A stretch of 7,272 nt of DNA from Balneolaceae bacterium (lineage in GTDB: Bacteria; Bacteroidota; Rhodothermia; Balneolales; Balneolaceae). Below, in pieces: positions 1 through 6,532 of the stretch. A model generated the notes under the pieces. It did no database searches and had not been told where the DNA came from. It was given only the letters and a program-made list of their open reading frames with translations. Position 1 is the first letter of the stretch. Every line of letters starts with the position of its first letter. The translations under genes were made by a program, and so were the position numbers. The stretch is taken from assembly GCA_007127395.1 (NCBI GenBank), contig SKZL01000011.1:1-7272 (forward strand), in the 5' to 3' direction.

Positions 1-21
1 AAATATATGTCTAACTAAAAA

Positions 22-2241
22 TTACAGTGCTGTTGCAATCACGAGTGCGATCACTGCAATTAGTTTCAACAGAATATTGAGTGATGGACCGGATGTATCT
101 TTAAGCGGATCACCCACTGTATCACCGGTAACAGTTGCTTTATGAGCATCGGAACCTTTACCATAATCCACACCATCGATGGTAATACCAGCTTCGATCA
201 TCTTCTTGGCATTATCCCATGCACCACCTGCATTCGCCTGAAAAATGGCCATCAGTACACCAACCACGGTAACACCGGCCAGAAGGCCGCCAAGGGCTTC
301 TTTTCCGAAAATAAATCCGACAAGCACCGGAACCAGAACAGCCATTAAACCCGGAGTTATCATTTCACGAAGGGCAGATTTTGTAGAGATCTCGACACAC
401 TTACTGTACTCGGCTGTTCCGTGTGCAGCGTCAAATGTATCCTTATCCTCTTTTGTCCAAGTATCCTGTGCTTTTCCTTCATTTCTTCTCATAACCTCAA
501 GAGCAGCCTTTAATGGCGGGATGGAAGTGAACTGCCGTCTTACTTCCTCAATCATCGACTTGGCAGCACGTCCCACAGCATTCATGGAGAGAGCTGAGAA
601 TACAAATGCGAGCATACCTCCCACAAAGATACCGGCCATTACATTGGCTTCTGAAATATCAATTGAAGTGATACCGGCAGAGGTCATGTAAGCGCCAAAA
701 AGTGCCAGTGCAGTAAGGGCAGCAGAACCGATTGCGAAACCTTTACCGATAGCTGCAGTCGTGTTACCCACTGCATCAAGTTTGTCAGTACGCTCACGAA
801 CTTCCGGTGGAAGTTCACTCATCTCTGCAATACCGCCTGCATTATCGGAGATCGGGCCATATGCATCAACTGCAAGCTGAATGCCGGTATTAGAAAGCAT
901 TCCAACAGCAGCAATCGCGATTCCATAGAGTCCTGCCAGATGGAATGATGACATAATCGCAAAAGCGATAATTAAAATAGGGATCGCAGTGGAGATCATA
1001 CCTACACCCAATCCGGAAATGATGTTCGTTGCATGCCCGGTCAGGGACTGCTCGGCAATACCGATCACAGGCTTTTTGCCAAATCCGGTATAATATTCGG
1101 TAATCAGTCCGATTCCCAGTCCGGAAAAAAGGCCGATCACCGTTGCCAGATACACGCCCAGGGAGGTATATTCAAACACACGGCCGTAAAGAGGATCGTT
1201 ATAACTCCAACTGGAAGGAAGCAGCCAGGTAATCAAAAAGTAGAAGATGACGGCCATCAAAATTGCAGAGCCGAATTCGCCGATATTCAACGCCTTTTGA
1301 GGGTCTCCGCCCTCTTCTTTCACGCGAACAAACAGAGTACCGATAATTGAAGTAACAATACCGGTGGCTGCAAGTAACAGTGGGAGAAATACTCCACTCA
1401 TTCCACCAAGCGCGGCACCTGCGTCCACATCAAAAATGGAGAAAAATACAGCACCCAATACCATTGCGCCGATAATTGATCCGACAAACGATTCAAAAAG
1501 GTCAGCACCCATTCCTGCAACATCACCAACATTATCACCTACGTTATCGGCAATCGTTGCCGGGTTTAACGGGTGATCTTCCGGTATACCGGCTTCTACT
1601 TTACCCACAAGATCTGCACCGACATCGGCTGCCTTTGTGTAGATACCACCACCCACACGAGCAAAGAGTGCGATAGATGATGCACCGAATGAAAATCCTG
1701 TAATAATCGTAATGACTAGGCCCAATACCGTTTCTGTGTCTGCAGCTGTAGCCTGCGAGTGCAGATCAAAATGCCATCCGAAGACAATAAAAAGCAAACT
1801 TAGTCCGAGAACACCGAGGCCAACAACCGCAAGCCCCATAACTGAACCACCTGAAAAAGCTACTTCAAGAGCTTTTCCAAGGCTTGTTCGTGCAGCATTC
1901 GTTGTTCGAACATTCGCTTTGGTTGCTACTTTCATTCCAATATATCCTGCCAGGCCGGAGCAAACAGCACCGACAATAAATGAGATGGCAATTAAATATG
2001 AGGAGCCTTCAGTAACTGATCCTTGATATGAGAGCAACACGGCTACCACTATGACAAAAATGGAGAGTGTTTTGTACTCCGCTTTGAGAAACGCCATCGC
2101 GCCATCAGAAATATGGCCCGCAATTCTCACCATATTTGCATCACCGGGATCCTGTTTTGATACCCAGCTGGCCTTTATATAGGTAAATAGCAGTGCAAGA
2201 AGCCCAACTGCCGGTATTATGTAGAAGATCGTATTTAACAT
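22..2241 (-). CDS. hppA: Membrane-bound ion-translocating pyrophosphatase (K+-stimulated type)
   Basis: This integral inner-membrane enzyme hydrolyses pyrophosphate and couples it to Na+ and/or H+ export. The 739-residue product is a usual full length, with many hydrophobic segments along it (16 helices in the family). Seen: the substrate-site block [14 protein letters not shown] (about 197-210), DNVGDNVGD (232-240), DLFES (247-251), DNAGGIAEM (466-474), [10 protein letters not shown] (671-680) and [15 protein letters not shown] (706-720). In [14 protein letters not shown] (492-505), Ala496 and Gly499 sit where K+-independent enzymes carry Lys and Thr, so K+ dependence is predicted. Glu250 of DLFE matches the helix-6 glutamate of Na+-pumping forms, but some H+-pumping and dual Na+/H+ enzymes share that arrangement, so the pumped ion stays open. 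The start is ATG with no Shine-Dalgarno. It lies 44 bases after pth, so it may be read from the prs-rplY-pth transcript; no clear promoter is visible in the gap. The family assignment is firm. Confidence 0.97.
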   Translation of the reverse strand: MLNTIFYIIPAVGLLALLFTYIKASWVSKQDPGDANMVRIAGHISDGAMAFLKAEYKTLSIFVIVVAVLLSYQGSVTEGSSYLIAISFIVGAVCSGLAGYIGMKVATKANVRTTNAARTSLGKALEVAFSGGSVMGLAVVGLGVLGLSLLFIVFGWHFDLHSQATAADTETVLGLVITIITGFSFGASSIALFARVGGGIYTKAADVGADLVGKVEAGIPEDHPLNPATIADNVGDNVGDVAGMGADLFESFVGSIIGAMVLGAVFFSIFDVDAGAALGGMSGVFLPLLLAATGIVTSIIGTLFVRVKEEGGDPQKALNIGEFGSAILMAVIFYFLITWLLPSSWSYNDPLYGRVFEYTSLGVYLATVIGLFSGLGIGLITEYYTGFGKKPVIGIAEQSLTGHATNIISGLGVGMISTAIPILIIAFAIMSSFHLAGLYGIAIAAVGMLSNTGIQLAVDAYGPISDNAGGIAEMSELPPEVRERTDKLDAVGNTTAAIGKGFAIGSAALTALALFGAYMTSAGITSIDISEANVMAGIFVGGMLAFVFSALSMNAVGRAAKSMIEEVRRQFTSIPPLKAALEVMRRNEGKAQDTWTKEDKDTFDAAHGTAEYSKCVEISTKSALREMITPGLMAVLVPVLVGFIFGKEALGGLLAGVTVVGVLMAIFQANAGGAWDNAKKMIEAGITIDGVDYGKGSDAHKATVTGDTVGDPLKDTSGPSLNILLKLIAVIALVIATAL

Positions 2242-2285
2242 ATTTACGTTATTGGTAGTTTTTGTTTCAGTTAAAGTACTTTTGG

Positions 2286-2843
2286 TTAGTTAAATTCATT
2301 CATGGCCAGATGAATTCCACCTCGAAGAAACGCTAAAATAGCATCGGATGCAAGATCTATTGCCTCATTCACAAGCAACCTTTGGTCAGCGGTAAAAGGT
2401 GACAATACATAATCTGATTGCCTGCCTCTCGAGAAGTCACTGCCAATCCCGATTCTCAGCCTGGGAATATCTCTCGAACCCAGTTCAGTAACAATGTCCC
2501 CAAGGCCATTGTGTCCGCCAGGGCTTCCACCCGGTTTGATTCTGATTTGTCCCGGCTCCAGATGAATATCATCATAACATATCAGGCATTCCGACAGTGG
2601 TGTGCCGGATGCATTTACAGCTTTTTTTACCGCTTTACCACTTCGGTTCATAAAAGTCGTTGGTTTCAAAAGCGTTACCTTTTTTCCTTTAAACTGACCC
2701 TCCCCTAAAAAGAAAAGACCATTACCCGGTTTCAGGGTAATGGTCAGTAAATCTGATACTTTATCGATCAGTTCAAAACCGATATTATGGCGTGTTCCCT
2801 TGTATTCGACCCCGGGATTACCCAGGCCAACAATCAGTGCCAT
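2286..2843 (-). CDS. pth: Peptidyl-tRNA hydrolase
   Basis: This cytoplasmic enzyme cleaves the ester bond of peptidyl-tRNAs dropped by ribosomes, recycling tRNA. The product is 185 residues, normal for bacterial Pth. Seen: the N-terminal signature [10 protein letters not shown] (5-14) then GTRHNIGF (16-23), FMNRSG (64-69), YDDIHLEPG (90-98) and GGHNGL (109-114). By alignment with the E. coli enzyme, the active-site residues are Asn9, catalytic His19, Asn66, Asp91 and Asn112, all present. The ATG start puts GLGNPG at the expected distance from the N terminus. It lies 19 bases after rplY and 44 bases before hppA on the same strand; rplY-pth is a common pair. Odd: codons for residues about 33-43 ([10 protein letters not shown] region) form a perfect hairpin followed by a T-rich tract, described separately. 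There is no Shine-Dalgarno before the start. Confidence 0.97.
   Translation of the reverse strand: MALIVGLGNPGVEYKGTRHNIGFELIDKVSDLLTITLKPGNGLFFLGEGQFKGKKVTLLKPTTFMNRSGKAVKKAVNASGTPLSECLICYDDIHLEPGQIRIKPGGSPGGHNGLGDIVTELGSRDIPRLRIGIGSDFSRGRQSDYVLSPFTADQRLLVNEAIDLASDAILAFLRGGIHLAMNEFN
2707..2745 (-). terminator. Terminator-like hairpin inside pth
   Basis: Seen directly: 11-base arms at 2717-2727 (gaccattaccc) and 2735-2745 (gggtaatggtc) are perfect reverse complements around a 7-base loop (2728-2734). In the direction pth is transcribed, the second arm is followed at once by TTTTCTTTTT (2716-2707). That is the layout of a Rho-independent terminator, about 99-137 bases into the pth coding sequence. 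The T tract partly follows from encoding Phe-Phe-Leu, and a ribosome moving through would keep the hairpin from forming. It may be a conditional attenuator that acts when pth translation stalls, or simply a coincidence of codon choice. Confidence 0.35.
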
Positions 2844-2862
2844 AAACTAACAGATTGATCGG

Positions 2863-3564
2863 TTACTCTTTCTCCTCACTTTCTTCTTCACCAGCTGCGC
2901 CCTCTTCACCTTCAGGTGCCTCTTCGCCTTCAGCAAGCTCTTCACCTTCAACAACTTCTTCCAGAAGTTCTTCTTCTTCCTCAAGTGCAGATGTAAAGGC
3001 AGATTCTGATTTAGGAGGTACAACTGTAACAATCGTCTGGTTTGGATTATCCAATGGAACGATCCCCTCCATGTCCAATTCACTTACATGAAGTGAATCT
3101 CCGATATCAAGTTCAGTAATATCGAGTTCAAACATGGCAGGTATTGTTTCAGGTAAAACTTTCACATTCACAATACGCAGTGGCTGCAGAACTCGTCCAC
3201 CACCGTCACGTACACCTTTTGCAATTCCTTTAAGCCTGATCGGTACACGCAGTTTTACCGGTGTTTTCGAATCAAGTAGATAAAAATCGGCATGCAAAGC
3301 TCTGTCAGTAACCGGATCAAAATCGACCTTTTTCAAAAGAGTTTCATACTCTTTGCCATCGATGGTCAGTTTTTGAAGTTTTGTCTGGCTCACAGATAGT
3401 ATCTTCTCAATATCTGACTCGTCAATCGAAAAGTGAATATTCTCTTTAACCTTCGGCCCGTAAAGTACCGCAGGTATTTTCAGTTCATCTCTCAGGCTGG
3501 AGGTAGATTTACTCCCAATATCTCTTTTCTCACCTTTAAGGCTATATAGTTCAGGTCGCTTCAT
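2863..3564 (-). CDS. rplY: 50S ribosomal protein L25, general stress protein CTC form
   Basis: This protein binds 5S rRNA in the large ribosomal subunit. The 233-residue product is the long two-domain CTC/TL5 form rather than the roughly 95-residue E. coli form. Seen: the N-terminal L25 domain (about 4-93) with IPAVLYGP (30-37), KKVDFDPVTDRALHADFYLL (78-97) and, after a short linker, the beta-rich TL5 C-terminal domain (about 100-185) with VPIRLKGIAKGVRDGG (107-122). Residues 195-233 form a low-complexity acidic tail, 22 of 39 being Glu with a single Lys; this is likely disordered. Extra acidic tails are seen in other L25/CTC members. ATG start, no Shine-Dalgarno. It lies 16 bases after prs and 19 before pth, consistent with one operon. 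Confidence 0.96.
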   Translation of the reverse strand: MKRPELYSLKGEKRDIGSKSTSSLRDELKIPAVLYGPKVKENIHFSIDESDIEKILSVSQTKLQKLTIDGKEYETLLKKVDFDPVTDRALHADFYLLDSKTPVKLRVPIRLKGIAKGVRDGGGRVLQPLRIVNVKVLPETIPAMFELDITELDIGDSLHVSELDMEGIVPLDNPNQTIVTVVPPKSESAFTSALEEEEELLEEVVEGEELAEGEEAPEGEEGAAGEEESEEKE

Positions 3565-3580
3565 AGTTTTATATGTTCAA

Positions 3581-4513
3581 TTAATCATCAAATAGTGCAC
3601 TAATCGTGTCGTTTGTATGAATTCGCTGAATCGCTTCCGCGAATATACCGGCCACACTTAAAACCTTTATTTTATCGGACGGTTTTCTTAACGGAACCGT
3701 ATCCGTTACCAATAATTCATCAATCGGTGAATCCTCAATCCTCTGAAAAGCAGGCCCCGACAGTATCGGATGTGTACAGGTAGCCATCACACTAAGTGCC
3801 CCGCGCTCTTTTAAAGCCACCGCTGCATTTGTAATGGTTCCGGCAGTATCAATCAGATCATCCACGATCAACACATGCTTTCCTTCTACTTCACCGATAA
3901 TATTCATCACCTCAGCCACATTTTGCTTAGGTCTACGCTTATCGATAAACGCAAGTCCTGCTCCCAGTTTTTTGGAATAAGCTCTTGCCATTTTCAGGCT
4001 CCCTACATCCGGCGCAACAACAACCAGATTCTCAATCGGGTTTTTCTTAAAATAATCAATAAAAATTCTACTGGCATACAGATGATCCAACGGGATATCA
4101 AAAAATCCCTGGATCTGTGACGCATGCAAATCCATTGTCAAAATCCTATCCGCACCTGCTTCAACCAAAATATTTGCCATCAGCTTTGATGCGATTGACA
4201 CCCTTGGCTGATCTTTCCTGTCCTGCCTTGCATACCCAAAATAGGGTATCACAGCAGTCACTCTCTTTACAGATGCCCGTTTTGCAGCATCCAGCAAAAT
4301 CAACAGCTCAATGATGTTATCTCCAGGCGGTGGTGTAGATTGTATCACAAATATATCTTCACCCCTTATACTCTGCTCATACTTCACATACAACTCACCA
4401 TCAGAAAAAGATTTGATGGTGACCTCTCCCAGCTGTGCACCATAACTCTCTGCAATAGCACGAGATAACGCGAGGTTACTTCTCCCTGCAAATATGGCTA
4501 ACGGTGTATCCAA
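3581..4513 (-). CDS. prs: Ribose-phosphate pyrophosphokinase (PRPP synthetase), class I
   Basis: This cytoplasmic enzyme makes PRPP from ribose 5-phosphate and ATP, feeding purine, pyrimidine, NAD, His and Trp synthesis. With the start chosen here it has 310 residues. Seen: FAGRSN (8-13), FSDGE (36-40), the ATP-site loop YFGYARQDRK (91-100), the metal-site segment MDLHASQIQGFFD (127-139), KRRPKQN (192-198) and the ribose-5-phosphate loop VLIVDDLIDTAGT (214-226). The start is uncertain: the reading frame is open back into the tRNA gene, and no ATG lies between the tRNA and the conserved region. The TTG at 4513 puts FAG at residues 8-10, close to the E. coli enzyme (7-9), and falls downstream of a possible promoter. 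A GTG at 4570 would give 329 residues with an atypical hydrophobic extension. Function is certain, start moderately so. Confidence 0.93.
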   Translation of the reverse strand: MDTPLAIFAGRSNLALSRAIAESYGAQLGEVTIKSFSDGELYVKYEQSIRGEDIFVIQSTPPPGDNIIELLILLDAAKRASVKRVTAVIPYFGYARQDRKDQPRVSIASKLMANILVEAGADRILTMDLHASQIQGFFDIPLDHLYASRIFIDYFKKNPIENLVVVAPDVGSLKMARAYSKKLGAGLAFIDKRRPKQNVAEVMNIIGEVEGKHVLIVDDLIDTAGTITNAAVALKERGALSVMATCTHPILSGPAFQRIEDSPIDELLVTDTVPLRKPSDKIKVLSVAGIFAEAIQRIHTNDTISALFDD

Positions 4514-4542
4514 AGATGTTGTGAGGTCAAGATTAAAAAGAA

Positions 4543-4573
4543 AAAGGATACCAATCTGGTAGCCTTTCACAAA
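4543..4573 (-). promoter_or_regulatory. Possible Bacteroidota-type promoter for prs
   Basis: On the minus strand, TTTG (4573-4570) is followed after 19 bases by TATCCTTT (4550-4543). This resembles the Bacteroidota pattern TTTG, about 20 bases, TAnnTTTG, with the last base T instead of G. Transcription would begin near 4536-4538, leaving a leader of about 24 bases before the TTG at 4513 and excluding the GTG at 4570. It would let prs be expressed apart from the tRNA. The match is imperfect and the region is T-rich. Confidence 0.33.
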
Positions 4574-4579
4574 ATTAAG

Positions 4580-4650
4580 TTGCCCGGGGAGGATTCGAAC
4601 CCCCACTGACTGGACCAAAACCAGCTGTCCTGCCATTAGACGACCGGGCA
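4580..4650 (-). tRNA. trnQ: tRNA-Gln (anticodon UUG)
   Basis: A complete cloverleaf can be folded by hand. The acceptor stem TGCCCGG/CCGGGCA has 7 pairs beginning with a weak U1-A72 pair, as in E. coli tRNA-Gln. The D stem is GTCT/GGAC around an AATGGCA loop. The anticodon stem GCTGG/CCAGT encloses the loop TTTTGGT, so the anticodon is TTG (UUG), reading CAA and, by wobble, CAG. The variable loop is CAGT, and the T arm is GGGGG-TTCGAAT-CCTCC. The discriminator base is A (4580) and the next bases are CTT, so CCA is not encoded and must be added after transcription. The gene sits just upstream of prs on the same strand. Confidence 0.96.
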
Positions 4651-4674
4651 CTAAATCGGTTTATAGACAGACAC

Positions 4675-4705
4675 CAAAGATAGAGAGAGATCACAAATCA
4701 ATCAA
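4675..4705 (-). promoter_or_regulatory. Bacteroidota-type promoter for tRNA-Gln
   Basis: On the minus strand, TTG (4705-4703) is separated by exactly 20 bases from TATCTTTG (4682-4675), a full match to the TAnnTTTG element of Bacteroidota housekeeping promoters. Transcription would begin near 4666-4669, giving a leader of under 20 bases before the tRNA at 4650. The upstream element overlaps the stop codon of the DUF2851 gene (4704-4702). The transcript may continue into prs, since no terminator is visible between them. Confidence 0.6.
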
Positions 4706-5898
4706 GAACGAATTGCATTTTTAAAGAGCTCACATTCAAAACAGCGTTGATGGTTACAATATCGCTTCAACTGATGCACCAATCCAAGCGATTTGGCCTC
4801 TCCTTTTATCATAAATCCCGCATCTTTAAAAGGTTTCAGTACTTCATCCGGAATCATATGCGCGCCGATCAACCACACTTCATAAGATCGGTTCATCAGG
4901 AAATCTGAGTCAAGGCAACTTCCAAGAAGATAGAGCGCCGGCAAATAGACTGTATTCTTGATCATGTTCGTGCGCCCGGCTCCTGCCCTGCACTTAGAAT
5001 TTATCAAGCCCTGAATAATTTTCCAGCTTTTTTGCGGTTCTTCAAAAAATGTCTGAACCGGTACAGACATGATTGCATATTGTATAGCTGCCGCCTGTAT
5101 GATCCGTTTTTTCGGCCGACTGGCCGGCCGCATACCGCTTTTCACCCAATCTATCCTCTCTGATCTGTCACTTTCAGAAAACGCCAATTTCAATGCATGT
5201 TCGATATATTTATCCACCCCAACTTTTCCGGAATCAGGCACAGAAACAATCATTCTTCTGGAGAGCTCCTTCATTTGATCACAATTAGCCGGTATCCCAA
5301 GCGCACTGTAGATCTGAATAATGAGACCGTTTCGCCATGACTCAACACTTAATCTCTTTTCCATTTTGCACTCAAGCAACAACTCTTCAGCTTTATACTC
5401 AAAATATTCTGATGTAACCCTGCGGATCTGTGCCTCAAAAGCAGCCTGATTCATAAAAAGTGAGTTACCCTTACATGCAATATCTCCTTGTGAATTTTTG
5501 AACTGAACAAGCTCACTGAGCGGCCGGCTTAGAAACTGTTTCAATTCCAGGGTATATGGCTCTGTTCCATCTGCTCTTTTGACCCGGCAGTTTGATCGTT
5601 CTAAAACTACATGCAACACTACACTGTTATAAACGGAATCATTCTGATGGCCGTGACTGTTCCAATCCGCTTCTCTTTGATGTATCTCAACGTTACCATG
5701 CCAATTCATCCCATCTATCATCAATTTCGAATTTAAAAAATCCGGGCCGGCTCCATGATTTATTGATCCCGGTTGCAGGATTCGCAACTCTCTCCCGCAT
5801 ACCGTATAAAGTGATGAAGAGTCAAATTCTATCTCCTGCCATACCCACTGAATCAGTGATTCACTGTAATTTTTTTGATATCTCTCTTCTATTTTCAA
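4702..5898 (-). CDS. DUF2851 family protein of unknown function
   Basis: I recognise this 398-residue protein as a DUF2851 member, a family known mainly from Bacteroidota and relatives whose role I do not know. Seen: an N-terminal WVWQ segment (18-21), HGAGPDFLNSK (48-58), WHGNVEIHQREADWNSHGHQ (66-85), GMRPASRPKKRI (255-266), GAGRTNMIKNTVYLP (306-320) and a C-terminal cysteine cluster C381-x4-C386-x2-C389 with His383. No signal peptide or membrane segment is apparent, so it is probably cytoplasmic. The Asp/His/Glu-rich blocks could form a metal-dependent active site, but that is inference. The start is TTG: a TAA stop lies in frame two codons upstream and the next in-frame ATG is Met60, inside the conserved region. 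It diverges from the plus-strand phosphoribosyltransferase gene, and its stop overlaps the tRNA-Gln promoter. Confidence 0.88.
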   Translation of the reverse strand: MKIEERYQKNYSESLIQWVWQEIEFDSSSLYTVCGRELRILQPGSINHGAGPDFLNSKLMIDGMNWHGNVEIHQREADWNSHGHQNDSVYNSVVLHVVLERSNCRVKRADGTEPYTLELKQFLSRPLSELVQFKNSQGDIACKGNSLFMNQAAFEAQIRRVTSEYFEYKAEELLLECKMEKRLSVESWRNGLIIQIYSALGIPANCDQMKELSRRMIVSVPDSGKVGVDKYIEHALKLAFSESDRSERIDWVKSGMRPASRPKKRIIQAAAIQYAIMSVPVQTFFEEPQKSWKIIQGLINSKCRAGAGRTNMIKNTVYLPALYLLGSCLDSDFLMNRSYEVWLIGAHMIPDEVLKPFKDAGFMIKGEAKSLGLVHQLKRYCNHQRCFECELFKNAIRS

Positions 5899-6023
5899 GA
5901 TTTATCTGCAATTTTACCGATTCGGCTTCATGAACCGGCCCCAATTAATCTGCTCTCTTCTGTTTTTTATATCACCAAATATTTGGATAATTTTCGAGGA
6001 GTCAAACTAATTTCCCTGTTTTT
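5899..6023. promoter_or_regulatory. Divergent intergenic region with a 12-bp palindrome
   Basis: This 125-base stretch lies between the starts of two divergent genes and must hold promoters for both. I found no exact TAnnTTTG element on either strand; the nearest on the plus strand is TAATTTTC at 5988-5995. A perfect palindrome ccaaatatttgg lies at 5975-5986 and could be an operator, and a shorter one, ttcatgaa, lies near 5927-5934. A purine run gaggag at 5996-6001 resembles a Shine-Dalgarno but lies 22 bases before the ATG, too far to act on it. Confidence 0.35.
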
Positions 6024-6503
6024 ATGATTTTACTCGATCAAAAACGAATCTATCGTACACTGAACCGAATGGCATTTCAAATTCTGGAAGCCGCACACAG
6101 TTCCAACATTCAGTTTGTCGGAGTGAACCGGCGTGGAATGATTGTTGCTGAAGCTCTGAAAAAAATCCTTGACAAAGAGATCGAAAAATCGATGAAGGTC
6201 ACCAGTATACTCTCTAATGATAATAATCAAATTGAAATCAGCAAGATTGAACCGGAAGAAATGCTGGTTGTTGTTGATGATGTTATCTTTAGTGGTGAAA
6301 CCGGCTTTAATGTCATTCAGAGAATCAGTAATCTCTCCGATTTTGAAAATATCATTTTAGCTGTTCTTGTTGACAGAGGGCACAGAAAATTCCCTCTTTT
6401 GGCTGAGGTGGTGGGCATCCACGTTCCAACTAAATTGAACGAACAGGTTAATCTTCATGTTAAAGACGGCGAACCTGAAAAAGTCGTTTTAACGAACAAA
6501 TAG
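6024..6503 (+). CDS. PyrR-like phosphoribosyltransferase family protein
   Basis: This 159-residue protein has the type I phosphoribosyltransferase fold, so it probably transfers the ribosyl phosphate of PRPP to a base and releases pyrophosphate. Seen: VGVNRRG (32-38), the PRPP-binding loop VVVDDVIFSGET (82-93), and LAVLVDRGHRKFP (112-124) followed by VGIHVPTK (130-137). The last two closely resemble PyrR, the pyrimidine attenuation protein/uracil phosphoribosyltransferase. It is about 20 residues shorter than typical PyrR, chiefly in the middle (about 57-80), where the LYRDD-like motif is not recognisable. Whether it regulates RNA, salvages uracil or does something else cannot be told; no pyr gene is visible here. 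ATG start without Shine-Dalgarno. It is followed after 29 bases by the DUF3078 gene and may be co-transcribed with it. Confidence 0.88.
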   Translation: MILLDQKRIYRTLNRMAFQILEAAHSSNIQFVGVNRRGMIVAEALKKILDKEIEKSMKVTSILSNDNNQIEISKIEPEEMLVVVDDVIFSGETGFNVIQRISNLSDFENIILAVLVDRGHRKFPLLAEVVGIHVPTKLNEQVNLHVKDGEPEKVVLTNK

Positions 6504-6532
6504 ATCATTATATAGTCGAAGAAGTGATTCAA

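Noticed and set aside
245..691. Plus-strand open frame of 148 codons
   Set aside because: It lies wholly antisense to conserved hppA coding sequence and its product shows no recognisable motif or signal.
1581..1592. 12-bp palindrome ccggtataccgg inside hppA
   Set aside because: It encodes conserved-region residues in a sequence rich in CCGG words and has no regulatory context, so codon use is a sufficient explanation.
2273..2282. 10-bp palindrome aaagtacttt between pth and hppA as an operator or terminator
   Set aside because: It has no loop or T tract for a terminator and is short and AT-rich, so I cannot support it.
2847..3091. Two open frames (2847-3083 minus and 2855-3091 plus) of low-complexity Lys/Leu or Ser composition
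   Set aside because: They are other-frame readings of the GAA/GAG-rich codons of the L25 acidic tail, and neither has any family signature.
3078..3098. Hairpin attcactt-acatg-aagtgaat inside rplY
   Set aside because: The stem is only 8 bp, AT-rich and has no T tract; a stem of this size is expected by chance in a window this long.
4514..4651. N-terminal extension of prs to an ATG at 4651
   Set aside because: The first 24 or so codons of that longer frame are the tRNA-Gln gene itself, and the extension has no counterpart in PRPP synthetases.
5592..5933. Plus-strand open frame of 113 codons opposite the 5' part of the DUF2851 gene
   Set aside because: It is antisense to conserved DUF2851 motifs and its product has no recognisable domain.
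5996..6001. gaggag as a ribosome binding site for the phosphoribosyltransferase gene
   Set aside because: It is 22 bases from the ATG with no alternative in-frame start nearer to it, and no other gene here uses a Shine-Dalgarno.
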